64,000 nucleotides of DNA from Natronococcus sp. A-GB7 (GCF_029688865.1 NZ_JARUKV010000009.1:100285-164284); one strand, 5' to 3'; shown: positions 53,980-63,451, counted from the first letter of the stretch. Notes: a model not told the origin generated them from the sequence alone. Made by a program: numbers and translations.

Positions 53980-55041
53980 ATGTTCGAGAAGTCGACGTGG
54001 ATTCGCCTTCCGCGGAACGTCATCGTCGGCCACGACGTGCTGTCGGACGTCGTCGACGCCGTGGACGAACTCCACCTGCAGGGACGGCCGCTGTTCGTGA
54101 CCAGCCCGACGCCGCGTCGGGTCGCGGCGGAACCGATCGTGGCCGACTTCGAGGCCATCGGAGTCGAACCGGCGGTCGTCACCGTCGAGTCCGCGTCGTT
54201 CGACGCCGTCGAGGACGTGATCGAGACCGCCGAGGCCGAGGAGGTCTCCTACCTCGTCGGCATCGGCGGCGGGAAGGCCATCGACATCGCGAAGATGGCC
54301 AGCGAACACCTCGAGATGGGGTTTCTCTCGGTGCCGACCGCGGCCAGCCACGACGGGATCGTCAGCAACCGCGGCTCGGTACCCGACGGCGACACCCGCC
54401 ACAGCGTCGCCGCCGAGCCGCCGCTCGCCGTGATCGCCGACACGGGCGTCCTCGCGGAGGCCCCCTGGGAGCTGACGACCGCGGGCTGTGCCGACATCAT
54501 CTCGAACTACACCGCCGTCATGGACTGGCGACTCGCCCGCCGGCTCCAGAACGTCGAGTACTCGGAGTACGCCGCCGCGCTCTCGGAGATGACCGCCGAG
54601 ATCCTCGTCGACAACGCCGACCACGTCCGACCCGGCCTCGAGGAGTCGGCCTGGATCGTCACCAAGGCGCTGATGTCCTCGGGCGTCGCGATGAGCATCG
54701 CCGGCTCCTCGAGACCCGCAAGCGGCGCCGAACACCTCTTTTCCCACCAGCTCGATCGGCTCGAGCCCGGAACGGCCCTGCACGGCCACCAGGTCGGCGT
54801 CGGCTCGATCATGACGGCCTACCTCCACGGTGGCGAGCGCGGGATCTGGCAGGACATCCGTTCGGCGCTCGCGAGTATCGACGCGCCGACGACCGCGGCT
54901 GAACTCGGTATCGACGACGAGACGGTAGTGGAAGCGTTGACGACCTGCCACGCGATCCGGGACCGCTACACCATTCTTGGCAACGGAATAAACGAGCGGG
55001 CAGCCCGCGAGGTCGCGACGAAAACGGGCGTCATCGACTAG
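53980..55041 (+). CDS. egsA: Glycerol-1-phosphate dehydrogenase [NAD(P)+]
   Basis: The enzyme that gives archaeal lipids their sn-glycerol-1-phosphate backbone reduces dihydroxyacetone phosphate. It has 353 residues. The NAD-binding GIGGGKAIDIAK is at 94-105. Metal ligands are Asp172 (GCADIIS), His252 (SGAEHLFSH) and His268 (LHGHQVG). The C-terminal helices match the family. The stop codon overlaps, tail to tail, with the stop of the minus-strand gene in the sequence ctag. Confidence 0.96.
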   Translation: MFEKSTWIRLPRNVIVGHDVLSDVVDAVDELHLQGRPLFVTSPTPRRVAAEPIVADFEAIGVEPAVVTVESASFDAVEDVIETAEAEEVSYLVGIGGGKAIDIAKMASEHLEMGFLSVPTAASHDGIVSNRGSVPDGDTRHSVAAEPPLAVIADTGVLAEAPWELTTAGCADIISNYTAVMDWRLARRLQNVEYSEYAAALSEMTAEILVDNADHVRPGLEESAWIVTKALMSSGVAMSIAGSSRPASGAEHLFSHQLDRLEPGTALHGHQVGVGSIMTAYLHGGERGIWQDIRSALASIDAPTTAAELGIDDETVVEALTTCHAIRDRYTILGNGINERAAREVATKTGVID

Positions 55042-56072
55042 AGGCCGCGGTCGATCGGTAGCGCGGGCTTCGTCCCGAACACCGAGACCAGCACGGCCAC
55101 GCAGCCGCTGATCGCAAAGTGTGCCCAGTAGGTCGTCAGCCGATAGAGGATCGCGGCGGCGGTCGCGACGTCGGCCGGAACGCCGGCGGTTGCGACGAGC
55201 AGGCTCGCCAGGACGACCTCGATCCCACCGCTACCGCCGGGGAGGGGAACGATTCCGCCGAAGGAGGCCAGCGGCGCACAGACGAGCACCAGCGCGAGCG
55301 GGACGTCGACGCCGAGCGCGAGCAGCCCGAAGTAGAGGGGTAAGGCGTTGAGAACCCAGCTCGCGACCGCGATCCCGAACGCTACGACGAGCGTTCGTCG
55401 GGAAGCCTGGATCGCCTCGAGGGTCCCGAAGAAACCGTCGATGCGACCCGTGAGACGCCCCTCGATGGACGGCAGCCGCGGGAGGGAGCCGACGGCGGTC
55501 TCGCAGCGGGCCGCGAAACCGAACGAGACCCGGCGTGCGACGCCGCGGTTGAACACGACGATCAGGGCGCCGGCGGTGAGCAATCCGCCGCCGCCAGCGA
55601 CCGCGAGGCTGCCAATGACGGTATCGATCGACCCGCCGCCGACGGTGGCGAAGATCGCCACGCCGATCCCGGCGAGCACCAGGCTGCCGACGAGGTTGAA
55701 CCCCTCCGCGGCGGCGACGACCGCGAGGTTGTCCTCGAACTCCGAGTCGGAGTCCCTCGCGAGCAGGTAGGCCATGACCGGGGTCCCGGTCGAGCGCCCC
55801 CACGGGAGGGCGCTGCGGGCGAAGTAACCCGAGAGGTACGCCGTCGCGAACGTCGTTCCGCCCGCCGCGCCGTCGATCGGCGCGAGCAGTCGTTTGACCA
55901 GCGCGCCGCGGAGCGCGAGCATCCCGAGGCCCGCGACGAGGGCGGCCGCGAGCGCGGCTGGATGCGCCGCTCGGACGTGTTCGAGCACCTCGTTCCAGCC
56001 GACCCCGGAGACGAACAGTCCCACGACGCCGACTGCAACGACGAGTCCGGCGACAGCTCGCCGCCACTGCAT
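55038..56072 (-). CDS. Flippase-like membrane protein (YbhN/UPF0104 type)
   Basis: This 344-residue polytopic protein has about eight helices. Family marks are YFARSALPWGRSTGTPVMAYLL-type segment (given by ends) near residue 83, FNLVGSLVLAGIG near 124, and the C-terminal signature PLPGGSGGIEVVLASLL near 277 followed by AILYRLTTYW. The domain resembles the membrane part of lysyl-phosphatidylglycerol synthase. Lipid-linked translocation or glycan assembly is possible. It is arranged tail to tail with egsA. Confidence 0.85.
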   Translation of the reverse strand: MQWRRAVAGLVVAVGVVGLFVSGVGWNEVLEHVRAAHPAALAAALVAGLGMLALRGALVKRLLAPIDGAAGGTTFATAYLSGYFARSALPWGRSTGTPVMAYLLARDSDSEFEDNLAVVAAAEGFNLVGSLVLAGIGVAIFATVGGGSIDTVIGSLAVAGGGGLLTAGALIVVFNRGVARRVSFGFAARCETAVGSLPRLPSIEGRLTGRIDGFFGTLEAIQASRRTLVVAFGIAVASWVLNALPLYFGLLALGVDVPLALVLVCAPLASFGGIVPLPGGSGGIEVVLASLLVATAGVPADVATAAAILYRLTTYWAHFAISGCVAVLVSVFGTKPALPIDRGL

Positions 56073-56312
56073 GGGCGCTCCTACAGATCGGACGCTAAAA
56101 ACGTCGGTGGAATCGCAGTCCTGAATGTCACTCTCGAGTGTGTGTTCGGTGTCTCGAGAGGTCGACCGAGGTCAGTACCTCGGAGCCGAGGCCCACACCG
56201 ATGTCCGGGTCACGTCGAGTTCGACCCGTTCGGAGCGGATGCCAACGGTCGCGCTCGAGGGGACCACGGCTGGCAGAACCGCGGCCGTCGGAACGGCGGG
56301 CGAGAGTGCTCC

Positions 56313-58160
56313 TCAGACGTGCTCGTCGAGAAAGTCGGCGATCGCCGAGTAGGCCTCGATGCGGTTCTCGAGCTTCGAGAAGCCGTGGCCCTCGTCCTCG
56401 AAGATCAACTTGCGGACCGGAACTCCCTGCGCTTCCGCCTGCTCGGCGATCTGTTCGGCTTCCCCGACCGGGACCCGGGGATCGTTCTCGCCGTGGAGGA
56501 CGAACAGCGGCGCCGCGATGTGCTCGATGTTGTTGGTCGGCGAGATCTCCTCGAGGAACTCCCGGTCCTCGGCGAGGCTGCCGTACTCGGCCTCCCGTAG
56601 CTCGCGGCGCCAGTCGCCGGTATTCTCGAGGAACGTGACGAAGTTGGCGATGCCGACGATGTCGATCCCGGCGGCCCACAGCTCGGGGTACTCGGTCATC
56701 GACGCGAGCACCATGAACCCGCCGTAGGAGCCACCCTTGGCGACGATCCGATCGGGGTCGACCGCATCGTGGTCCTGTAGCCACTCGACGCAGGCCCGGA
56801 TGTCGGCTACGGAGTCCATCCGCTTCTCGACGTCGTCGAGCGCGGCGTAGTCGGCGCCGTACCCCGCCGACCCGCGGACGTTGGGCTCGAAGTAAGCGTA
56901 CCCTCGGTCGAGGAAGTACTGCTTGACGCTCGAGAAGGAGGGCCGGCGCTGGCCCTCGGGACCGCCGTGGATGTCGACGATGACGGGGACACCCTCGCCG
57001 GTTTCGGTCTCGCTCGCCTCGTCCTCGCCGGGGAGCGTGAGGAAGCCGGGCACCTCCAGCCCGTCGAAACTCTCGACGTGGACCAGCTCAGACGCATCGA
57101 ACGTCTCGGGCGGGATCCCGCCGGTCGGCGCCGCGGTCCAGCGTTCGGTCTCGCCGGTCTCTACGTCGACCACGAAGGCGTTCGTGTTGACCGTATCACC
57201 GGTCGTCGACAGGGCAAAGCGCTCGGCATCGGGATCGAAACTCACGCCGCCGGCGACGCCGCCCGGTAGATCCGGTTCGGGAAAGGTCTCGAACGCGGTC
57301 GGCTCGTCGGCGTCGAACTCGCCGACGGTGAGGTCAGTGTACCCCTCGACGTTCTTCGAGTAGACGAACCGGCCCGTCTCGTCGTCCAGCGCGATCCCGT
57401 CGACGTTCCACTCCTCGTCGGCGACGACCGTTTCGAGCTCCGGGGCACTCCGCGCCCCGCCCCCGAGGTCGAGATAGGCCAGATACAGCGTGTCGGCGTC
57501 GCCCTCGTCGGTCACGAGGTAGATCCCCTCACCGTCTGGCGCCCAGCTGGCGCTCTGGTAGCGGACGTCGCCCTCGTGGGGCGTGAGATGCTCGAGCGCC
57601 TCGGTCTCGAGGTCGAGGGCGTACAGGTCCTGGTCGAAGTTGGAGTACGCCTGCGAGACGAGCAGTCGGGAGTCGTCGGGACTCCAGCCCGCCAGCGAGA
57701 GCCAGCCGTCGCCCTCGTAGACGAGCTCCGCTTCCTCGCCCGTTTCGTCGCGACCTTGCACGTAGATATCGAAGACGGACTCGTCGCGGCGGTTCGAGGC
57801 GAACGCGAAGCGGTCGCCGTCGTGACTCCAGCCGCCCCAGCGGTGTTTCGCGTCGGGCATCGCGGTCAGGTTCTCGATCTCGCCCGTCTCGGCGTCGAGC
57901 CGGTAGAGCTGGGCGCGCTCGTTGCCGCCCTCGTCCATCCCGAAGATCAGCTCGGGCCGTTCGGGCGACCAGGAGGCGAAGGTGATCCGCTCGTCGTAGA
58001 ACGTGCGCTGCTCGGGCCACTCGCGGGGGCCCTCGAGCGTCCAGACCTGTGCGGTGCCGGTCGTGTCCATCAGGAAGGAGAGCCGCTCGCCGTCGGGACC
58101 GAAGGAGGCCCCGTAGGCGCTGCGAACGTTGAGGTAGCGTTCGATGTCGTAGCGTCCCAT
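56313..58160 (-). CDS. S9 family prolyl-oligopeptidase-type peptidase
   Basis: From the ATG at 58160 (MGRYDIERYLNVRSAYG) this is 615 residues without signal peptide, so probably cytosolic. The N-terminal two thirds form a propeller of TolB/WD-like repeats (for example SWAPDGEGIYLVTDEG). The C-terminal alpha/beta-hydrolase has Ser478 (GGSYGGF), Asp560 (HGENDPRVP) and His592 (EDEGHGF). It likely cuts short peptides; acylaminoacyl peptidase is a possible alternative within the same family. Confidence 0.92.
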   Translation of the reverse strand: MGRYDIERYLNVRSAYGASFGPDGERLSFLMDTTGTAQVWTLEGPREWPEQRTFYDERITFASWSPERPELIFGMDEGGNERAQLYRLDAETGEIENLTAMPDAKHRWGGWSHDGDRFAFASNRRDESVFDIYVQGRDETGEEAELVYEGDGWLSLAGWSPDDSRLLVSQAYSNFDQDLYALDLETEALEHLTPHEGDVRYQSASWAPDGEGIYLVTDEGDADTLYLAYLDLGGGARSAPELETVVADEEWNVDGIALDDETGRFVYSKNVEGYTDLTVGEFDADEPTAFETFPEPDLPGGVAGGVSFDPDAERFALSTTGDTVNTNAFVVDVETGETERWTAAPTGGIPPETFDASELVHVESFDGLEVPGFLTLPGEDEASETETGEGVPVIVDIHGGPEGQRRPSFSSVKQYFLDRGYAYFEPNVRGSAGYGADYAALDDVEKRMDSVADIRACVEWLQDHDAVDPDRIVAKGGSYGGFMVLASMTEYPELWAAGIDIVGIANFVTFLENTGDWRRELREAEYGSLAEDREFLEEISPTNNIEHIAAPLFVLHGENDPRVPVGEAEQIAEQAEAQGVPVRKLIFEDEGHGFSKLENRIEAYSAIADFLDEHV

Positions 58161-58343
58161 GGGTCGGTGGTACGAACGCGACCCGGTAGTCGTTTCGGTC
58201 CCGGAACCCGGCGACCGCCTCGGGTAGTCGCCGCCTACGACCGACGACGCGGGGCCGACCAATCGGCGCCATCGTTACGCCTCGGACGAGCGAGGGTTTG
58301 CGGTGCTTAACAATACCGATCAGGGTGCGTACGTCGAGGTACG

Positions 58344-58928
58344 ATGTCGGGAACGCGCGGGCACGACCGGGAGCCGGACGGGGGATCCGTCGGAGCGCTG
58401 CTCGTTACGACGGTCGCCGTCCTCGTCGTCTTCGGGATGACGATCGCCGGAGTTACCCTCGGACTCGGGGTCAGCGGCGACACCTCGAGCGCCGAGACGG
58501 ACGCGGAGACCGAGGACCTGCCGGGGCTCGAGGACGATCCCTCCGAGATGATCGACGCCACTGATTCGGACGACGAGGCGGACGATGAAGGGGGCGACGA
58601 CGATGACGACGACGGAGGCGGTGACGACGACGAGACGGAGGAACTCGACTGGGACGACCTCGAGGACGACGACAACGAGACCGACGACGGAACCGACGGC
58701 AACGAGACGGCCGACAACGAAACCGACGGGAACGAATCGTCGACTGACGACGAAGACGACGATGATGAGGCGGACGACGATGGTGACGACGAGGAAGACG
58801 AGGAGGACGAAGCGGACGACGACGATGAGGACGATGACGACGATGATGACGATGATGAGGACGATGACGACGACGATGATGACGATGATGAGGACGATGA
58901 CGACGACGATGACGATGACGACGACTGA
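58344..58928 (+). CDS. Single-pass membrane protein with poly-Asp tail
   Basis: This 194-residue protein has a membrane helix at about 15-43 (VGALLVTTVAVLVVFGMTIAG). About 150 residues of Asp/Glu with Asn-Glu-Thr/Ser sequons follow, ending in near-pure Asp. The last 100 bases are tandem DNA repeats of 30-33 nt. It resembles the two Tat lipoproteins at 40.4-41.2 kb in composition but uses a membrane helix instead of a lipobox. Orientation outside the cell is likely from the sequons. Function unknown. Confidence 0.7.
   Translation: MSGTRGHDREPDGGSVGALLVTTVAVLVVFGMTIAGVTLGLGVSGDTSSAETDAETEDLPGLEDDPSEMIDATDSDDEADDEGGDDDDDDGGGDDDETEELDWDDLEDDDNETDDGTDGNETADNETDGNESSTDDEDDDDEADDDGDDEEDEEDEADDDDEDDDDDDDDDEDDDDDDDDDDEDDDDDDDDDDD
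58824..58925 (+). repeat. Tandem repeat encoding poly-Asp/Glu
   Basis: Units beginning gatgaggacgatgacgacga start at 58824, 58854 and 58887 (30, 33 and about 33 nt). Unit lengths are multiples of three, so copy-number change would keep the frame. Confidence 0.7.
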
Positions 58929-59064
58929 CGGCAGGGACTCGAGCACCCTCGCTGATCGCGTGAGCGAGACGACCGACGCGAGCCGGCGGGTGCAACTCTC
59001 GTCGGCGCCGCGTTAGTCGGACACGCAGCTACAAGTACGACCGCTCCGATGCTTCGGTATCGAC

Positions 59065-59790
59065 ATGGATCTTTCCGAGGCGCTGACCGCTCGCGGTAAC
59101 GTCACCTGCGTCGTCGGCGCGGGCGGCAAGAAGTCGACGCTGTACGCGCTCGCGGCCCAACTCGAGCGCGCGGTCGTCACCGCCACCGTTCGTATCCCGC
59201 CGTTCGAGGAGCAGGTCGAGGACGTGATCGTCACGGATCGCCCGCTCGAGGCGATCGACTCGGCCGAGTCGTGGCCGATCGGGCTCGTCGCCGGCCGCGA
59301 GGGATCGGACCGCTACCTCGGCTACGATCCCGAAACGGTCGACGACTTCGTGGCCGACCTCGGGCCGGAGACGTCGGTGGTCGTCAAGGCCGACGGCGCC
59401 CGCACCCGCTGGTTCAAGGCGCCGAACGACGACGAGCCCCAGCTACCGACCGCGACCGACGTCGTCGTCCCGATCGCGAGCGCGAAGATCGTCGGCGAGC
59501 GACTCGACGAGGAGCACGTCCACCGCCCCGAGCGGGTCGCGGCGATCACCGATCTCGAGCCCGGCGACCGGATCACGGCGGGCGACGTCGCGACCGTCGT
59601 GGCGAGCGACCGAGGCGGATGCAAGGACGTTCCCCACGGCGCGACGGTGATCCCGCTCGCGAACATGGTCGACACGCCCGAACTCGAGGAGACGGCCCGC
59701 GAGATCGCCAGCGAGATCCACGAGCGACGGGACGTACCCCGGGTCGTTCTCGCGCAGTTGCTCGAGGATCGGGTCGTCGACGTCGTCTGA
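59065..59790 (+). CDS. yqeC: YqeC family protein (molybdo/selenium-cofactor associated)
   Basis: This 241-residue P-loop protein has VVGAGGKKSTLYALAAQLE near residue 16 and VVVKADGARTRWFKAPNDDEPQLP (cited by ends) near residue 110. Both match YqeC, a putative accessory protein for selenium-dependent molybdenum hydroxylases. The P-loop reads GGKKS where many have GGKTS. It lies 67 nt upstream of an AOR-family gene in the same direction, so a link to a metal-pterin enzyme is suggested, not shown. Confidence 0.85.
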   Translation: MDLSEALTARGNVTCVVGAGGKKSTLYALAAQLERAVVTATVRIPPFEEQVEDVIVTDRPLEAIDSAESWPIGLVAGREGSDRYLGYDPETVDDFVADLGPETSVVVKADGARTRWFKAPNDDEPQLPTATDVVVPIASAKIVGERLDEEHVHRPERVAAITDLEPGDRITAGDVATVVASDRGGCKDVPHGATVIPLANMVDTPELEETAREIASEIHERRDVPRVVLAQLLEDRVVDVV

Positions 59791-59857
59791 GTCCGAGCGG
59801 CGGCGTTCGCAGCCGAGAGCTTTAACTATCGCTCGGCGGTTACGATTACGGGACTGC

Positions 59858-61597
59858 ATGGAAACGGGGGAGACTCTCGTCCGCGTCGATCTCGCGGCCG
59901 AGTCCGTCGCGTCCGAACCGGTACCGGAGTCGTGGCGCCGAAAGTACGTCGGCGGGAAGGGACTTGGCGCCCGCTACCTCTACGAGGAGCTCGAGCCGGG
60001 GACGGACCCGCTGGGCGACGACAACGTCCTGTTGTTTCTCACCGGTCCGCTGACCGGTCTCCTGCCCGGCGAGCAACGCTCCGTCGTCGTCACCAAATCG
60101 CCGCTGACCGGGGCCTTTCTCGACTCCTACGCGGGCGGCTCGATGGCCGGTCGGCTCGCGGGCTCGCTGGGCGACCACGTTGGGATCCTCGTCACCGGGC
60201 GGGCGGATCGTCCCGTCAGGCTCGAGATCGACGGCGGCGAGGTCTCGGTCACGTCGGCCGAGGACTGGTGGGGGCTCGACGCCCGCGAGACCGACGAGCG
60301 AGCGGGCGAGGCCGCGGTCGCCTGCATCGGCCCTGCGGGCGAGAACGGCGTCTCCTACGCGACGATCGCCTCCGACGGCGGCGACCACCACGCCGGCCGG
60401 GGCGGCGCGGGCGCGGTGATGGGTGCAAAGCGGCTGAAGGCGCTGGTCGCCCGCGGCGATCTGCCCGAACTCGACGCGGACCTCCGCGAGCTCCACCGGC
60501 GGTACGAGGAGGCGTTCGCGACCGACGACACCGGCCGCTGGCAGGCCGCCAGCGAGACCGTCGAGACGCTCGACTTCGCGAACGAGGTCGGCGTCCTGCC
60601 GACTCGCGGCTGGCAGGAGGGCCGGTTCGACGGCGCCGACGGGATCGGGATCGAAGCCGTCCGCGACGCCGCCCACGACCGCGAGCGAGCCGACGAGCCG
60701 GTTCCGGGCGGGTTCCAGGTCGAGAGCGACGACGGCGAGAGCGTCCCGCGGGGGTCAACCCCAATCTCGCTGGGCGCGGGTCTGGGGATCGACGACTTCG
60801 ACGCCGTCGCCACCCTGGGATCAGTCTGCGATCGGCTCGCACTCGACGTCATCTCGGGGGGTAACGCCGTCGCCTGGGCGATCCGCGCGAGCCAGGAGGG
60901 GCTGATCGACCGCGACCTCGAGTTCGGCGACGAGGACGGCGCCCGCGAACTGATCGAGGAGATCGCCCACCGCTCGAGCCCGCTCGGCGAGACGCTGGCC
61001 GACGGCGTCGACGCGGCCGCGACCGAGTACGGCGGCGACGACCTGATCCCCTCGGTGAAGGGGATGGCGCTGCCCGCCTACGACCCCCGCGGCGCGTCCG
61101 CGATGGCGCTCGCCTACGCGACCAGCGATCGGGGCGCCTGTCACCGCCGCGCACGGCCGGTAGAGGTCGAGGCGCTGGGCGGCACCGACTGGAGCGACGT
61201 CGACCGCGTGAACAGAGTGATCGCCGAGCAGGACCGACGGGCCGTGCTCTGGAGTCTGATCGCCGACGACTTCTTCGGCGAGGCCCTCTCGGCGACGCTG
61301 GGTGCGGACTGGCTCGCAGCCGTCGATCGCGAGTACAGCCCCGAGGAGCTCCGTCTGGTGGGCGAGCGCGTCTGGACGCTGATCCGCCTTTTCAACTGCC
61401 GCGAGGGGTTTACCCGCGAGGACGACACGCTTCCCCAGCGGCTCACGGAGCCACTCGAGGGCGGGCCCAACGACGGCGCGGCGATCGACGCGGCCGGCTT
61501 CGAGGAGACTCTCGAGCGGTACTACGAGCGCCGGGGGTGGGACGACGGCGTCCCGACCGACCGAACCCTCGAGCGACTCGACCTCGAGGGACTGTAG
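59858..61597 (+). CDS. Aldehyde:ferredoxin oxidoreductase family protein lacking clustered Fe-S cysteines
   Basis: This 579-residue member of the tungsten/molybdenum bis-pterin AOR family has full-length architecture. The N-terminal domain (GGKGLGARYLYEEL, GPLTGLLPG, KSPLTGAFLDSYAGG) and the pterin-binding AYDPRGASAMALAYATSDRGACH with His429 are conserved. The usual [4Fe-4S] motif A-C-x2-C-P-x3-C is replaced by ADEPVPGGF at 278-286: the Ala and Pro stay, the cysteines are gone. Only Cys514 (LFNCREGF) remains near the fourth-ligand region. It may be cluster-free or non-catalytic. Confidence 0.87.
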   Translation: METGETLVRVDLAAESVASEPVPESWRRKYVGGKGLGARYLYEELEPGTDPLGDDNVLLFLTGPLTGLLPGEQRSVVVTKSPLTGAFLDSYAGGSMAGRLAGSLGDHVGILVTGRADRPVRLEIDGGEVSVTSAEDWWGLDARETDERAGEAAVACIGPAGENGVSYATIASDGGDHHAGRGGAGAVMGAKRLKALVARGDLPELDADLRELHRRYEEAFATDDTGRWQAASETVETLDFANEVGVLPTRGWQEGRFDGADGIGIEAVRDAAHDRERADEPVPGGFQVESDDGESVPRGSTPISLGAGLGIDDFDAVATLGSVCDRLALDVISGGNAVAWAIRASQEGLIDRDLEFGDEDGARELIEEIAHRSSPLGETLADGVDAAATEYGGDDLIPSVKGMALPAYDPRGASAMALAYATSDRGACHRRARPVEVEALGGTDWSDVDRVNRVIAEQDRRAVLWSLIADDFFGEALSATLGADWLAAVDREYSPEELRLVGERVWTLIRLFNCREGFTREDDTLPQRLTEPLEGGPNDGAAIDAAGFEETLERYYERRGWDDGVPTDRTLERLDLEGL

Positions 61598-61653
61598 CGT
61601 CGACTACTGTTCTGTGCGTCGCGGCGCGTGGTGTCGATCGGAAAAGAGCGGTG

Positions 61654-62289
61654 CTACTTGCCGTTCGTCGAGAGCTGCCCGTAGCCCGGCGAGAGGTCGT
61701 CGGGGTCGAGGCCGAGCAAGTAGGTGTCGGCCTGGAACACTCCCTCGAGCAGCCAGCCGACGCCCTCGTAGAAGGGGTTGTCGGTCATCTCCTGGATGTC
61801 GCGGGCCAGCTCCCGCAGCCACCAGCCGTGGGCCTGGAGGAACGCCCGTCGGTACTCGTCGTTGCCTCCGCGGGCCAGGATCTCGAGGGCGGCCAGCTCG
61901 ACGGCGGCGTGATCGGCTTCCTCGCGGAGCTCCGTCGACGGCCGAATGCCGAGGTCGCGGTAGGAGCTTTTGACGGCCGCGAGCGGCTCGCCGAGGTAGT
62001 CGTCGGCGTACCAGGACTCGTGGATCTGCATCCGCGGGCGCGGCCCGACGAACAGTCGGGTGTGAACTCGATTCAGCTCGGCCGCCTCCTCTTCGGGGTC
62101 GTCGACCCTGGCCCGCCACTTGTCGAGCAGCTGGTAGCCGGTGTCGAGCGCCTGCGGTGACGCCTGTCGCGGAAGCTGCTCGGCACTGAGCCGTTCGACG
62201 GCCGTCTCGTCGGGTGGATCCGCGAGGACGCCGGAGAGAAACGCGTACAGATCCGCGAGCTCGTTCGTGGGATCGTTCGTCCGTGTCAT
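61654..62289 (-). CDS. TorD/DmsD-family molybdoenzyme chaperone
   Basis: This 211-residue all-helical protein has the family start ELADLYAFLSGVLADPP. HTRLFVGPRPRMQIHESWYADDYLGEP lies near the centre (residues cited by ends), then a helical ADHAAVELAALEILA segment. Such proteins bind the Tat signal of a DMSO-reductase-type enzyme and help insert the molybdopterin cofactor before export. It is the last gene of a minus-strand operon with the NrfD and Fe-S subunits. Confidence 0.88.
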   Translation of the reverse strand: MTRTNDPTNELADLYAFLSGVLADPPDETAVERLSAEQLPRQASPQALDTGYQLLDKWRARVDDPEEEAAELNRVHTRLFVGPRPRMQIHESWYADDYLGEPLAAVKSSYRDLGIRPSTELREEADHAAVELAALEILARGGNDEYRRAFLQAHGWWLRELARDIQEMTDNPFYEGVGWLLEGVFQADTYLLGLDPDDLSPGYGQLSTNGK

Positions 62290-62338
62290 ACTGGGTACGA
62301 GGGTGTAGATCGGGTTAAAACAGTTGGCTCGATCCCGC

Positions 62339-63445
62339 CTACAGCGGGAGGATGAGCGGTTCGAACTCGGCGGCGAGCAGGTAACTCAGCGCCAGCGCGA
62401 TCTTGCCGACGACCGCGAGGAGTGCAACAGTAGCGTACGTCGCCGTCGCCGCCGTCGGCGAGAGCGCGTCGCGTCGCTGGCCGACGACCGTGCCGACCGA
62501 CAGCAGGATCGGCACGACCAGCCCGCCGATCACGGCGAGACCGACGAACGGTACGGCGTAGGTGGTGAGCAGGTTGTTGATCCCTGGCTCAGCTGCGGGG
62601 ATCTGCCCGGGTAACAGGACGATCGTCGCGATGACCATCGCCAGCGTCGCCGCCAGCAGTCCGGCAACCGCAAGCGAGTACTGACGGATCGCGCGGCCAG
62701 GCTTTCGGCCAGCTACCGCCGCCAGGCCGACCGCTCCGGCCAGTCCCACGCCGAGGCCGCTGAAGATCTGGACCGGGAGCAGGAACGTCTTGTCCCACAG
62801 CGCGACCCGCTCGGTCATTCCGGAGCCGTAAGCCATCGCCGAGTAGACCAGGACGCCGGCCGCGGCGATCGAGAACACGCCGCCGATCGCGAGCCGAACC
62901 GTCTCCGAGGGGCGAGTGGTGTCGGCGATCGAGTCGACGAGGTCGAGCAGTCCGACGCGGTCGGCGACGCCGCGCAGTCCGTCGGTCCTGTCGGTTGTCG
63001 CGGCTCTGGCGGCGTCACGTTCGGTTCCACCGTCGGCCGCGACGGCGCCGGAGTCGGCTCGATCGGGCGCGTGTGGCCGGTTCCGGCCGAACGCGACCCA
63101 GGCGAACATCAGGAACGCTCCCAGCCCGAGTCCGCCGAGCAGGTACGCGCCGATGGTCATCCACGAGTCGAAGTTCGTCATCGTCAGCGGGATCAGCATC
63201 GCCCGGAACGGCGTCGCGAGGTGTGACAGCAGGATCGGCGGACCGATCACCAACCCGAGCAGTCCGACCAGGTAGCCGTACTTCGCGACCTGACCGTGTC
63301 CGTGGGCGTTCCGCCGCGAAGCCAGCAGGTCGGCGACGTACCCCATCAGGTACGCCCCGCTGGCGATCCCGATCATCGCGATGTAGACGCCGATCTGCCA
63401 GTTCCACTGGGTGTACGGAAGATCGAACGTGACTTCGGTTGCCAT
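62339..63445 (-). CDS. NrfD/PsrC-type membrane anchor subunit
   Basis: This 368-residue protein has eight to nine membrane helices and starts FDLPYTQWNWQIGVYIAMIGIASGAYLMG, typical of NrfD/PsrC quinol-interacting subunits. A polar 60-residue loop rich in Ala/Asp/Arg (about 124-180) interrupts the helices. It passes electrons between menaquinol and the Fe-S subunit encoded 6 nt upstream in the same operon. Confidence 0.88.
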   Translation of the reverse strand: MATEVTFDLPYTQWNWQIGVYIAMIGIASGAYLMGYVADLLASRRNAHGHGQVAKYGYLVGLLGLVIGPPILLSHLATPFRAMLIPLTMTNFDSWMTIGAYLLGGLGLGAFLMFAWVAFGRNRPHAPDRADSGAVAADGGTERDAARAATTDRTDGLRGVADRVGLLDLVDSIADTTRPSETVRLAIGGVFSIAAAGVLVYSAMAYGSGMTERVALWDKTFLLPVQIFSGLGVGLAGAVGLAAVAGRKPGRAIRQYSLAVAGLLAATLAMVIATIVLLPGQIPAAEPGINNLLTTYAVPFVGLAVIGGLVVPILLSVGTVVGQRRDALSPTAATATYATVALLAVVGKIALALSYLLAAEFEPLILPL

Positions 63446-63451
63446 CGGCGG

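Noticed and set aside
58307..58946. Minus-strand frames rich in Ser or Val/Ile opposite the Asp-rich membrane protein
   Set aside because: They are reverse complements of poly-Asp/Glu codons (gac/gat/gag), not independent genes.
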